Position numbers and translations under genes: made by a program. Under the pieces are notes generated by a model. The model searched no databases. It was not told the DNA's origin and saw only the letters and a program-made list of their open reading frames with translations. Below are positions 27,023-39,570 of a stretch of DNA of 64,000 nucleotides, one piece after another. The stretch comes from Vitis vinifera (Eukaryota > Streptophyta > Magnoliopsida > Vitales > Vitaceae), in contig NC_081823.1 of NCBI RefSeq assembly GCF_030704535.1, positions 26,962,001 through 27,026,000 of the forward strand, in the 5' to 3' direction. Positions within the stretch are counted from its first letter, which is position 1; every line of letters starts with the position of its first letter.

Positions 27023-27450
27023 TTATTTACATAGGGTATTAGAGTGCAGTTGATTCTGTATAGTAAGATGTTAAATCAACTTCAAAATTGGATTCTAAGG
27101 GAGTCACTACTCCTATAGGTCAAATGGTTCCTGCTTTACACTCATAACCTTGTTGGTACAAGTTATGACGGTCAAATTGGATCTAGGTTCACTTTTGTGC
27201 ATATGAGCATTTTGGTAATTACACAAAGTTACATAAAAGTAAGTGAATAAGGTTTCTGAATTGGGCTAATTGATTTATTATTAAGTCTTATTAGGTTAAT
27301 TAATCAATTATGACATGTTTTAGGCTAGATTAAGTGACCTAAGCCCTTAGTGAGCTCAAGTCACTTAAGCCTAGTGAGATACCCTATAAATACCCTTTTA
27401 GGGGTTAGGGTTTCCATAACTTTTTTTTATAGAGTCGTCTTCCATCTCTA
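27023..27450 (+). repeat. Second, uninterrupted copy of the 428-bp tandem duplication
   Basis: Starts TTATTTACATAGGG and ends in TTCCATCTCTA. It is nearly identical to the split first copy. It continues at 27451 into AGAAATAGAGTCATAGC without a further repeat. Confidence 0.85.
27385..27392 (+). promoter_or_regulatory. TATA-box candidate in the intact duplicated unit
   Basis: TATAAATA in a CCC...CCC setting. The same box in the first copy (24968-24975) ends one base before the solo LTR insertion. The likely role is a core promoter of an old LTR element. Activity is unknown. Confidence 0.45.
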
Positions 27451-30139
27451 GAGAAATAGAGTCATAGCATCCACCATTCTTTCCATTCCTATCAGAAGTG
27501 TTAAGATTAAGGTTCAAGTCATCAAGCGGAAGATGTTGGAGTTATGAGACTTCTTGTGACTTTATTCTTAATCTTCATCGTATGGAATCTATTTGAGAAC
27601 ATCTGAATCTCAGGTATGTTTTTCATTAGCATATTCTAAATTCGTATAAAGTTTAAAAATGAAAATTTTCCATTGTGTATAGGATTTAGAAAACCTTAGG
27701 ATAGTTATGTATGTTCCTAATATAATCTAGCTAGACTTGAAAAACAGAGAGATCCAGGTTTTTCACATCATATAAATGACCAATGGGCATGACTTCTTCC
27801 TCTAAACAATCATAAGCTTGTTTCAATACTAAGGCTCCTCTTCAAGAGTGGCACCATCATCTTCATCATCCATCCTTATGCATCTGACGGGATAATACAA
27901 TCATGCAATGAATATAAATCTTTGGAGCAATCACATGAAAATAAATTTGAAACATAATTCTTGTATGGTTGTAATGCCTTATCAAGACTTCCGTTATGTA
28001 TAAATATATGTACAGTCAACACATTAAATATGTGGAGTCATTTTTATATACAACTTTAAGTCTTCTTCAATTAGCCCATGAAGTTAACTAGCCCATGATT
28101 GTTCTGCCTCACAGCCCAATGCTCATGATCCCCTCACATCTTCTAGCAGTTTTAAGAATATATAGAAAAATATGGGAAAAGGAGTGCTTTTAGAAATCTC
28201 CATCTTTGACTTTCATTTTGTGGTTGATGATGACATCGTTTCTCTTCTCTACAGAGATAGGAGGTACAGTATTTACCGTTCACCGAGCGTCTCAATACTT
28301 GAGTGCGTTTCCCTTCTCCTTAGCTCGATAGCTCTAAGAGGAGAGTGATGATGCTCAACGCTTAGTCTCTTCTCTTCCTCAACATTCGCCACCCTGAAAT
28401 AGCAGCGTATCATATGAGTGTCTAGGCTGTTACTCTTGCCTTCTCCGTAGGAGATGGTAGTGAAAATGTAATCTGATTAGAAGGTTCATCTTTCACCCTC
28501 CTTATATAGAATGTTCTTAAGAGGAAGACAGTAACAACATCATCTACCGATCGAACTTTTCCAGAGGACATGAAGCATATATACAACACAACAAAACAAG
28601 CATGATGGGCTGACTGAATAAAATTGGAGGGTAGTCTCCTATATATATATATGCCAAGTCTTGAAGGCCAGAAAACCCATTCCTAGCAACCAAACAAAGC
28701 GTAGTGGAGCATACTATTGAAAGAGTAAACTTTGAAAGTGACTTGGTCGGAGGGCAGAGGTTCCAAATTTTCAAAACGCATAAATTGAGGACTTGTTGCG
28801 TCGAGGAATAAAATGCTTTCGAAATTCAAACAGGAAATATAGTCTCATAAAGACACCAAAATTTCACATAAAAACATCATGCATACGCTTACCTACTACA
28901 CCTACCAAAGTTCTCAAAACACTTCAAAACATTTGAAATGTTAATAAAAAATAAATAAATAAATAATTGCTTTCAAAAAACCTATTTTAAGAAGCAGTTC
29001 CTGAATACAAACCCAGAAAGATAAATTATAAAAATCATTTTTACACTTTCACCCGTTCCTCAATTTACTTCTTTAATTTGTTCCTTAAGCAACGTCACCA
29101 TTATATTATGTCCAAATGTAAAATTTAAAAAAAAAACTAAAAATAAAATAAAAATAAATTTGTTCCTTAATAAAATGGTTTAATTAACGTTTGACCATAG
29201 TATATGGGTGTTATTACTTATATTAAATAGAAAATTATAAATTTTTATTTTATATTTACAAATTTTAAATAAAAAATTTAAAGGATTAATTTCATTGAAA
29301 TTTTCTAAGATTTAGTATAAATATAATAAGTCATGGATTTCAAATTTTGTCCAATGGTCACTCTAAGATGTATTTCATATATAAAGTTTATTTTTTAGAA
29401 AACAAAATTTATTTTTTTAGATAATTGATAAATACACCCACCTAAAATCTCTTTAAAAATAAATTTTAGAACCATAATATATTTATGAAAATGCTAATTG
29501 ATGAAATTTAAAATCAATTGGTATATTTGCACCAAATCTTAGAGTATTCAAGTGAAATTAATCCAAATTCAAATTAAATGTAGAATGAAAACCAAGTAAA
29601 TTAATTTTGGAATTGATTTGGTATAGGAGTTTTTTTCTAAGAGATCAATTCAATCCTCTAATAAAAATATTTTATTATTATTATTATTATTATATTTGTT
29701 AAGTGATTCAACTTTAAGGTTATGTTAGGTTTTTAAAATTTTGAGGAAAAAAATAGAAAAAAAATAGAGAGAAAAAGTAGATGGAAAGAAAAGTGAAGGA
29801 AAATAAAAAAAATAAATTTAAAATTAATAAACTATTTTTATATACTATTATAAACTCTTTTAACTCTTTTGCTATAAAAATAATTAATTTTAATTATATT
29901 TAATTTTCTTTTATATTTTTTATAGGAAAATCAAATATAAGAAAATCATTTTTTTAATAATTGTTTTTTCTTTTTTTAATACTTCCGATTGGATATATAC
30001 ATAAAGCTTAGACTAGATCAACCCAAACCAATCACTGTCGAACTGAGTTTGATTTGGTTAAAAAAGGTCAATTTGGTATATATTTCGCCAATCAATTATT
30101 AAATTGTCATGCCAAAATTGGATTGGATCAAAAGGCTAA
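27451..30139. other. Intergenic DNA, no gene recognised
   Basis: 27451-27800 reads like the downstream part of the old LTR-like unit. About 28,180-28,560 is less AT-rich than its surroundings (with GAGCGTCTCAATACTTGAGTG near 28,285) but gives no open frame I recognise. 28,900-30,000 is AT-rich with an (ATT)n tract near 29,672-29,692. Confidence 0.4.
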
Positions 30140-30233
30140 GAGGGCATTTGGGAGTAATTTTAGAGAATATTTCTAATATTTAAATAATAAAAATTTTCAA
30201 ATATTAAAAATATTAAAAACATTTTCAATAATA
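30140..30233. mobile_element. Partial hAT-type MITE copy
   Basis: Begins AGGGCATTTGGGAGTAATTTTAG. It forms one imperfect hairpin arm pair (TTTCTAATATTT... AAATATTAAAAATATT) like the left half of the MITE at 44371-44619. The right terminal repeat is missing or decayed and no TSD is visible. Confidence 0.5.
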
Positions 30234-31822
30234 AGATCAGTTTTGAGATAAGCAATGGGAGAGGATTTGGGGGTGGGTGAAGCTGACAACTGTTTGGTTT
30301 TCACATTAGCTGTGGAGTATGAATACGTGGTTTTGTATCCCTGATTATAATACCAAAGAAGAATCAAACTCATGTCAACAGAGTGACTTAATTTTTATAA
30401 CAACGAATATTTGGATGTTATTTTCATTTCAGACAATAAGGAATGGAGTAGAATTCCCATTCCATTCTTGGTTTCAACTTTACAGACATGTCCTCATTGT
30501 CATCCACTGAACTCAATCTGCATATTATTACCACATGTAAGCTTGCTTGGTTACTTTCGCATGGGTTCAGCTGACCAAAATGCACATGGGATTCATGACT
30601 TTCAGTTGAGATGATTGGTTGATATAATATCATAATAAAAATGAAAAATTAAAAAAGGGAGGTAAGAGCTGTTTGGCAGAGAAGAAAGTGGCATGATTTA
30701 CGTACAGCACATGATTGGATGCCCACCTCCACCTCTTTTCAATTCATACATCACCTTTGATTCAATTCTATTCCATGTTATCAATGATTTAATGATATAG
30801 AGCTTCATCCAATACATCACCCACATCATCATTTTTCAATTATTACAAAGTTGTTGGAATGGAGTGTGAAATTAGTCTCTGCAAGAAACTGCCAAGATCT
30901 AGCATTATTAGCGGCCAGAATTCATGGAGTGTTGTCTTCACCTAGATTTGATGCTAATAATTTGATTGGATTGATTTTATATATATATATCTATGTATAT
31001 GGACTTTTATCCCATCTTAGAATTTTTTCCATCATAATCAACCCTAAAAGCATCATTATCTCTGTTTCTCACAGATATCGGCAGATCCAATGCCTAATTT
31101 CCTGATCAAATCTCACCAAGAAATATGATTAGGGACATTTCACAGGATGGGCCAGTGGTGGCATCAATTTGCATAAAGAGTACAAAATATAATTGATGAC
31201 AGTACTAACTAATGCAAAGTCAGTTGGATCCACTGGAGATCCTAATCTGGATTTGGACCTACTAATACATCATGCTTATTGCAGAATCAACAACTCAACT
31301 TATCTTGTCCTCTTATGCTGGTGTCCACACTTAATCAAGATTTATAGGTGCATTTTTACACATTGTGCTCCGATGGCAACCTTACTTTTATGAATGAGAA
31401 ACCGGATCAATGGCAAACAAAGCTCAAACCAGATTCTTTATGTGATATTCACTGTATATATATGGACTCTTTTTAACCATATAGACGTGTTTTAAAACTG
31501 TGAGAACCTTTTGAGCCGAAGACAAACAATATTTACATGATTGGAAAGTTCAAGATGAAACAATTTAATTTAGCATGTAAAGTTTTCGTTAAGTGTAAAC
31601 AAACATGTTCACCCACAAGATCTCTTAAAACCAACCAGGAAGCAGTGAGCTGATTCAATAGAGCTAGAGATTGTTATAATATTACAAGAAAATTGGAACA
31701 AATAGCGGGATACACAAGATATTAAACATATATGAGAAAAGGAAAAGAAGGAAAGTTACAAGAATTAACAATGACGGTGGGTGATTACTTTCTCCAAACT
31801 TTTAAAAAAGATAAAAATAAAT
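30234..31822. other. Spacer downstream of the aspartic protease gene
   Basis: Probably includes the 3' untranslated region of the minus-strand protease gene at its right end. Several frames of 60-84 codons are present, but none has a recognisable domain or splice context. Confidence 0.45.
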
Positions 31823-34605
31823 TCAGGTGCAGCTGGAGGGAGCAAAACCCAGCTTCTTTAGGCCTAAGTCAAACTCCCACAAATGGTTTTGTTGCATAAT
31901 GTTGCCAACCACAGAGGTCCCAGGCCAAGCTACAGATACGAACCCCAGACACCTTACTCCATCAGCCGCACTGATGACATAGCTCTTCACTGGTGGCTCA
32001 AACTCAGCTCCATCTGCAAAATGGAACACTAATCTTGGCACCAAGGACTCCTCAAATCCTGTGGAATTGAAGCAATACTCTAATGGTCCGATGTCCATTT
32101 CCACTTTTCTAAACTTGAGCAAGGACACCCTCAATGCAGCCATGACAGGCTGGTATGCTGGCTCTGTCAGGAATGTTAGGCTGGAACCTGAGTCAAGTAT
32201 GGTTCCACCAGCCCCCTTTACATCCCATACTTCAGATGGGATTTTTAACATGGCACCACCAATGGAGATGCCCATCATATTTACAGCATAGAATGAATTA
32301 ACCATTCCTAAAACGAGTTCAGTATATGTCATGTTGTTTAACAATGCTTCTTTGCTTCTACTGCTGCCAAAGGTGAGATAATTTGAAACATTCTTGTGGC
32401 TTAAGTGATCAACCAGGCAGTACGAGAACTTGCCACCAAACTTTTCAGCAGCCTTTATTGCAAAGGAGTACTTGCTGTAGCCTAACCCCATGACACCATC
32501 AGCTGCTTGGAAGCTTTGGCCTTGGAAAGATTCACTGCACCCTATCAGTACATTATGTAGTTTCATCTTCCTACCCTCTTTTAACTCTACTGTTACTGTC
32601 TCATTGGCAAAGAAGCCTAATGCCGTTGACCCATCTGAGTACCTAAACACCATGAATTAGCAAATAAAATTAAAGATAATGTACTAAGATTCCTAATCTA
32701 ATCAGGGTTTAAAGAATTGAAGGCATTGTTCATAGTATCAAGCACCAAAAAGTATTATTCCAGCATATTCAAGACTAAAAACCTTGAGAAACACACTATA
32801 TTATGCTCTAGCCATGCTTCTTATTTTATGGTTTGATTCTCTCCCTCCCTCATTGTAGCATATGAAAGAAAAAATATTAGCTAGATAATATTCAATCTGT
32901 CAAATTGATATACATGTGTTTAGGAGAATAAATAGATTTCTCCACTAATGTAATCAGGGACATTTAAGTAATGGATTTCCAGCCCCCTGATAGACCCCTA
33001 AGGAGTTGACCTAACACAGAGGCACCAGTTCCCATTGTAGGTATGAAAATGTGGGTCATGTGAGCCTTACCTACTTGCAATAACTGCCATTTAACTCCTG
33101 TGTTCAATGTAGGTGAGGGCTTTGATCATTTCACCAGAAGGTTTGTTTGCCTGAAGCTACCATTGATTGTGATCAGAACCCCATTTGAGATTTATATCTC
33201 CTATCAACTCCTGTCACCAGTCTACAGTGTTCTTCTCTAAGACTTGGTTGGTCCCCTTTATAGCCACCATAGCTACTGTCATTTTGTTTGAATGGAAGGA
33301 TAAGTCATGTGTGGCCTCATTCAAGATGGGGGTTTCACATTTCTATGACATTTTCCTACCCTTCCATGGATAACAATCAAACAAGATGTCTCAATACAAA
33401 AACCAAATGACTTTTTCAGTTATGAACTAACCTACTTTACAGAGACTGACTATTAATTTGATCACACACTAGAGTTAAGATGGTGACCCCATGGTCCCAC
33501 CCGAGATATCCTCCAGTCATTTCATGTTTTATTCAAATCTAGCCATAACCAGGGGAGCATTAATACATGATGATTAGAATCACGAAAAGATTAGCTAGCT
33601 CATCCCCATTAACTTTCTATAATGAAGAAGAGGTATAGTTTGGGTGTATCTGTAGCTACATGGATAATTCTCCACTTTTCAACAAACTCGTGTATCTTGG
33701 TCTGCCACTCTGTATTGATAGATTCTAGGATTGCCAAATGAGTTATATGATTAGTAATAATGAATTATAATTTAGGATTGAACTCAGGTCCTCAAAATAT
33801 GATTCTATAGCATCATCTATAGAAAATTGGCTGGCCAAATTAATTTGTGGACCTGTGGAGAAGGAAGCAAAAACAGGGCAGACGCTGACTGTGTTGGAGT
33901 TGACTAAAAGTTTTAAGAAAGAAGTAGAAGGAGATTGATGGTGAAGAGAAGGTACCTGTAATCATAGCCACAGGGGGTGAGGGGGGTGGGGCAGTTAGTG
34001 AGAGAGAAGAGATCCATGAGCTCAATCTTACACATATCTGTCAAGCATGGAATTGTCTTGAAGGAAGAAGAGAGATTGGCATGAAACACCCTCTTATGAC
34101 GGATTCTCCTGGCTTTTCGGTTGGAACAATTGCGACTCCTACAATGGTATTTGCAACTCATCCAAGTCAAGTCACTCCCAGTATCAGCAACCAGCATGAA
34201 TTTCTGGGATGGGGTTCCTACTTTAAATGCCACAGAGTACTGACCGATACCGTAGTCTGCAGCAGGGTGCATAGGCACTTCAATAGCATCATCGCTGCCT
34301 CTACCGCTGCTGCTGCTCAACACTTCCTTAGCCTTTCTCCTCGGGATTTGTCCGCCCCGTAGTTTATGTAAAATCATAAGCTGGCGAACACTGTCGCTGT
34401 GAACAAGCTCTTTAAGGCGCTGCAGTTGAGTTTTGGGCCTCCCCATGACCTGAGGGGAGTGCCTGTGTATTAATTCAAGCCTCATTGTGTCTGAATTGTA
34501 CTCCTGAGAGAGTACCGCTGCATAAACTGAAGCCAACCCATGAATAATGGGAAGTAGAAGGACGAAGAGTTGGAATGAAATAGACCTCCAATTCATCCTA
34601 TACAT
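31823..34605 (-). CDS. NANA: Nepenthesin-type (A1B) aspartic protease, NANA-like
   Basis: Two exons on the minus strand, 34605-33956 and 32642-31823 (TGA), joined by a 1.3-kb GT-AG intron that splits an Arg codon. The product is 489 residues. A hydrophobic N-terminal segment (about 8-30) is a likely signal or transit peptide. The prosegment-like region follows to about 120. The mature pepsin-like domain has the catalytic motifs ADTGSDLTW (D141) and LDSGSSLTFL (D367), the flap-region Tyr set YRYSDGST, and the closing VVGNIMQQNHLWEFDL pattern of plant A1B proteases. Many cysteines between 150 and 215 fit the nepenthesin-type insert. The family is certain. NANA (a chloroplast-linked protease in Arabidopsis, At3g12700 from memory) is favoured by overall style and by its position in the same block as an AGC1 kinase. 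Confidence 0.9.
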
Positions 34606-34850
34606 TAGTTGTGGTACTGTATAAAGGAAAGAGAAGTAGAAAGAGGAAGAGGGAGAAGAACAAGGGAGAGAGAGAGAGAATCAGAGAGTATGAGGTGGTT
34701 TTGCAGTAGAAGGCATATTCAATTGATTGGCGTCAAAAGGCAAAAGGAGGTCATGAAGATGGGGGGGTCCTTTCTCAACAAAGCAACAAAGATACTGTGA
34801 AAGGTTAAAAGGGGAGTTGCTTTAATTCCATACCATATAGATATAGTGGA

Positions 34851-34866
34851 GGGGGGGGGGGGGGGG
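34851..34866. repeat. G16 homopolymer upstream of the aspartic protease
   Basis: Sixteen consecutive G on the plus strand, 246 bp upstream of the protease start codon (34605). It is followed by GGTATGTGGGGGTTTTGG. On the gene's strand it is a poly-C tract in the leader or proximal promoter. Confidence 0.9.
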
Positions 34867-37290
34867 TGGTATGTGGGGGTTTTGGTGATGATATCTTCTC
34901 TGCTCTTTCTCATTAGTTTATTGTTGTTTATCATAGCTGTTTTTTTAAATTTTTATGGTTGATTTGTCTCCTAAGATGTTTTGTCTTCCTAGCTTTTCTT
35001 TATCCCTCCCTCTGCCCCCACATCATCATTGAGCTCTGGAATTCAACCCAATTCATTATATTTACGTGTCTAATTTCCTTGTCATGGGCAGGCTAATAGA
35101 CTGGAAATTGGGTTATCAATCATTAAATGGCAAGGATGATGGGTAATATGAATGTGGAGAATGGGGTGGTGATGAAGGGAAAAGCCTGAAAATATAAAAA
35201 AAATGGGTGAGAGGAAAAAGTCAAGGGAGGGCAGGTGGGGACGAAGGAGAAGTCGGCCATTGTGACTCCATGTGGACAAGTCTGAGTTTTGACTTGCTCT
35301 GCATGCCAAGCTGGCTGAAAAGGAATGGTTGTCAAAGAAAACTGTTGCTTCATATCTACTGCTTTTTCTATTCCCTTATCCTCTTGGTTCATCAGTCATT
35401 GCTGTACAGATGATAACTCCAGAAAATTGGAAATGATAGCTTTCTTTGTCAATATTTTTTAAAATAGTTACAAAAAATAATTTGAGATACGGCTAAGGGT
35501 TTGCTATTGTGTGACAAAAGTGGGCACGAGGTTAAGCCTCTTGTATCATTTTATTTATTTATTTGTAGGATTTTGTGAGAGTGATTTTTGGTCTTGGGTT
35601 TCTTAGTTTATAAAATCAAATTTTTGATTAGTATCATCAATGTGTTATTAAATATAAATATGAAATAGGTTTTTTATATATTTCAAAAAAATGATTTAAT
35701 TCATAAGAAGTAATATTTTTTTAATTTTATATTAGTCTTTTTTCAAATTTCATTCTCTTTTTATATATAAAATCTATTTTTAGCTTTTATTAGAAGGTAA
35801 AGTTGAAATTTTAACTTCAAAAAATCCAAAAAAGGTGGGGGTGGGAGTGGAGGTGAGTATAAATAAAATACTTTAACCACCGAACATTTTCTCACATGAG
35901 CAAGTGGGTCGAATTATTAATTTCAAAGCCAAAAATATAAAAAGAGTAATGCAATCTAAAACAATATAAGTAACCCTTTTGTTTGGCATACACTCAAGAA
36001 TGATAAATAAATGACCATCTTTTCTAGACAAAAGCCAATTGCACTTTGGTCAAATGATACCACCCTCTCAACCTCATTCATATATATACACCGTCTCATT
36101 TCATCCTATTTTATCATATCTGGAATATCTGGAATATGATATGGTTCCAAAAAATGAATTGAATATGAACATTTTTAATAAGCTTTCATTCTTAAACAAA
36201 AATCTATTTTTTAATTTATTTTATCTATTTTATGATCAAAACAGATATGCACATTATACCATGATTTTGAATTAGGAGAAAGAATTTTAAAAATGGTAGA
36301 TTGATTGATTCTATTCATAGTCGAGTCGAATCTAATGTATCATAAGGGATTTGCCTTTTTTTTTATTGATTCCTATGAATTAGATGAAAAATAATTCTTG
36401 AATGAGATATTTAATCAATCAAGAAATCTTTATTGATATATCTATGCTTCATATTATGAAATAGGTTGCAATTACAGGTAATATTCCTAGCTTTACCCAC
36501 TCCAATTGGACCTTTACATGTGATTTTCAATCCAAGCTGGACAAGAACATGGCTGTTAATGTCAATAGCTTGACCATGCCCCAAATTTCAAACTAATCAT
36601 GAGAGTTTGGTAATAAGGACTATATTCTTTTGATATAGAAACTGAAAAATAATCATTTTTCTTCCCACGACACGGTAATGCATGTTGGGATCCTCAAGTG
36701 ATTCCAATAATAGACCCTACAAAAGGGGGAAAGATCATATAAAAAAACAAGATGATGATTGACCCCTTCCAAGGGGTTATAACAAAAAAATATTCATAAA
36801 TTAATTCTTAAAACTAGCGATAGAAAAGATTTTAAAATAGTAATTCTGTACATCAATTCATGTCTATTGTTTGTAATAGGTAGTAAGTATATTAGTACAA
36901 TAGAAATTATATGGGAAATAATTTATATATAGTGGAAGCATATGGGAAATTAACATTGAAGCTTTGAGAATCTCAAATGATAATATTTAATATTGTATGA
37001 AGGGAAGGGTGTGATAAGATTCATGGGAGGTAATGTCAAAAAGTTGGAAGAAAAAATGAATGTGTTTGAGGGAACGGGTTCAACAAATCCTGAATGGAGC
37101 CAGCTGTATGATGTATGGCAAGGTTTAGTGATCACAAATCCAGCCTTATCACATGGAGATTTGACCCATTCTCATTTTTTTATTGTGCCGGATTAATTTG
37201 CTGGCCTTTACACTTGGAGAGCAAGGTACATTATTAACATTAAATAAAACTAGTGAGGAAATAGGAATACAACATTCTAATCTATTAGAA
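34867..37290. other. Intergenic DNA, no gene recognised
   Basis: Upstream of the protease gene. 34,960-35,410 is less AT-rich and may hold promoter sequence. Beyond this the sequence is AT-rich, with frames up to 89 codons that show no domain. Confidence 0.4.
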
Positions 37291-37429
37291 TTATTAGACA
37301 TAAATATTCATTAATAGCTTCCAACAAAGATTTGAAGGGGGCTCCCTTTGAAGTTTTTTAAGTTCAAATCCTTCAACCATTTCTAAGTTACACAAATTTC
37401 TAATAATATAAAAAAGTGAATATTCAACG

Positions 37430-38790
37430 GCATATACCATTATCATGTCCCCTACGATGTGCTCCATTGGAGACATCAATTTTGACTCGAAGATTAAGAC
37501 ATTAGCAACATAGAGGTTCGGTGAGGGTATCTGCAAGTTGATCTGAAGAAAACACATGTGAGACTCAAAGTTCACCACTTTGAATATTGTGATGAACAAA
37601 ATGAAAGTCAATAATAATGTGCTTTATATGAGAGTGAAATGCTAGATTGACACAAAGATAAGTAGCTCTATGACCAATTGACATTATAAGGAAACCCTAA
37701 GTTCACGGGAAAAAATAAATAAACCAACTTAGATCCATAATTGCTCAAAAGTAATAGAAACGACGACTCAATACTCAACTTCCATGGAAGAACAAACTAT
37801 GTACTATTGCCTTTTGGAACTCCATGAGATAGGATTGGGCTTAAGAAAACCTATATGTGCACTTGTGGATTATGATCATCAAAATTGTCGACCCAAACAT
37901 CAAAGAAGGCATGAAGACACATGAAGGAGCTTTGTTAGAGAAAAAGCCTATGATCATTGATAACACAAATATAACAAAGCAATCACTTAACTGTAGTCCA
38001 ATGTCTCATGGTTGATTTATGATAAACTATGAGAGCATGTTAATGACAAAGGCAATATTTGAGCAAGTGAAAAGATGATATTGTAAGGCCCCAAAACTTG
38101 TCTATATTTGATGGCATCCATGAGAGATAAGTTGTCATTAATAGTGAGAACTTGATTCATTAGGAGAGGTGTTAGGACTTCCTTGACTTGAAGCAACTTT
38201 ATCTTGTCTAAAAGATCATGAATATGAAAGAGCCCTAAGATCTTTAATGGAAAATCAACAAGCAAGTCATAGGACAAACTTGCTAAGAACTTAAGCATCA
38301 TTATCTTTCAAAACAAGATCTTCTATATAGACAAGAAGGTGAATAGTGAAACCATCATCATTGTAAATGAAAATAGATGTATTATAATAAGAGTTTACAA
38401 AACTTGTGGAGAAAAGAAATTCCCTCAACTCATGATTCTAAGTTTGTGAAGTTTGTTTAAGCCTATCAAGAGAATTTTACGATTTACACACATGATTGAT
38501 ATAATTGGAATCAACAAAGCTTGATAGTTGAGTCATAAACACATCTTCACTTAAGTGACTTTGAAAAAAGACGCTATTGACATCAAGTTGACAAAGAGAC
38601 CAACCTTGTGAGAGACTCATACCCAATATAAGTCTGGTTATGGTTGGTTTTATGATGAGATTAAAAGTATCATGATAATCAATACCATGTCATTAATGAA
38701 GGCCTTTGGCCACAATCCTCACCTTGTACTAGTCAATGGCCCCATCAAGAGTAAGTTTGATATAAGACATCTATTTGCAACATACCAAAT
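37430..38790 (-). pseudogene. Ty1/copia reverse transcriptase-RNase H remnant
   Basis: On the minus strand, decayed pol segments occur in the right order. At about 38,760-38,580 is the start of the RT, with KVRIVAKGL...GIDYHDTFN and GWSLCQLDVNSVF. At about 38,340-38,300 is the catalytic-box region LLVYIEDLVL, where the usual YVDD is YIED. At about 38,240-38,020 are DLLDKIKLL...PLLMNQ...YRQVLGP. At about 37,800-37,730 and 37,690-37,450 is the RNase H region, with SSMEVEY, then IDFHFVHHNIQSGEL, then DQLADTLTEPL. Stops and frameshifts are frequent. No LTR pair was identified. Confidence 0.75.
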
Positions 38791-39407
38791 TTTGTGAAGG
38801 ATGAGAAGTTACCAAGTCTTATGTACCATTGTTCATGAAAGCATTAAACTTGTCTTGAATTTCTTGATGCTAAGCAAGAATTTGACAAATATAATAGTAT
38901 TTGTTAATTCAACAAGAAAATAAAGTGTCTAGTTTTCAAATTGTGCATGACTATTACTTTAAACATCATTGTTTTTTAAAATTAAAAAGGTATGTTTGAT
39001 CACTAGTTATCAAATTCATTTTTGTCATATTGTTTACAAATCTTGCCAATGAACAAGTTGCCTACATGGCTATTGTTGGATCAATTATACCAAAATAAGA
39101 TACCCCTAGGAGAAGATACTTCATCTCAGTGACGAGAAAGGGAAGAAACTCACCTGGTGCCTCCCACTAGTAGGTACCCCTCTAAACCATCACCTTCGGG
39201 TCAAACCCATGACCTGACCATCGGTAAGGCCATCTTGACAAGCCACGTTTCTCTTTTTGGAACATAGTAAAAAGGTTGAGGTTTCTACAAAAGTACACCA
39301 TAGTTTAAAAATATTAATTAAAATATCGTTCTCTCCAAACTATTTCTAAAACTAAAACAGTTTGTTGTGAGTGGGATTCCACGTAGACCACGTCTATTGA
39401 AAAGATG

Positions 39408-39570
39408 AGTTCAATATAAAATTAGAACTCGTCTTTTCAATAGTCAAGTTCAGTGTAAAATCTAAAACTCGTTTATTGAAAAGACAAGTACAGTGTAAAA
39501 TTCAAACTCGTCTTTTCAACTGACAAGTTTAGTTTAAAATTAAAACTTGTTTGTTGAAAAGATGAGTTCA
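39408..39570. repeat. Cluster of alternating inverted short repeats
   Basis: GAAAAGA(T/C)GAGTTCA and its complement AACTCGTCTTTTCAA alternate along the stretch, separated by GTGTAAAAT-type spacers (about 39,390, 39,431, 39,466, 39,507 and 39,548). Neighbouring copies can pair into hairpins. Confidence 0.7.
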
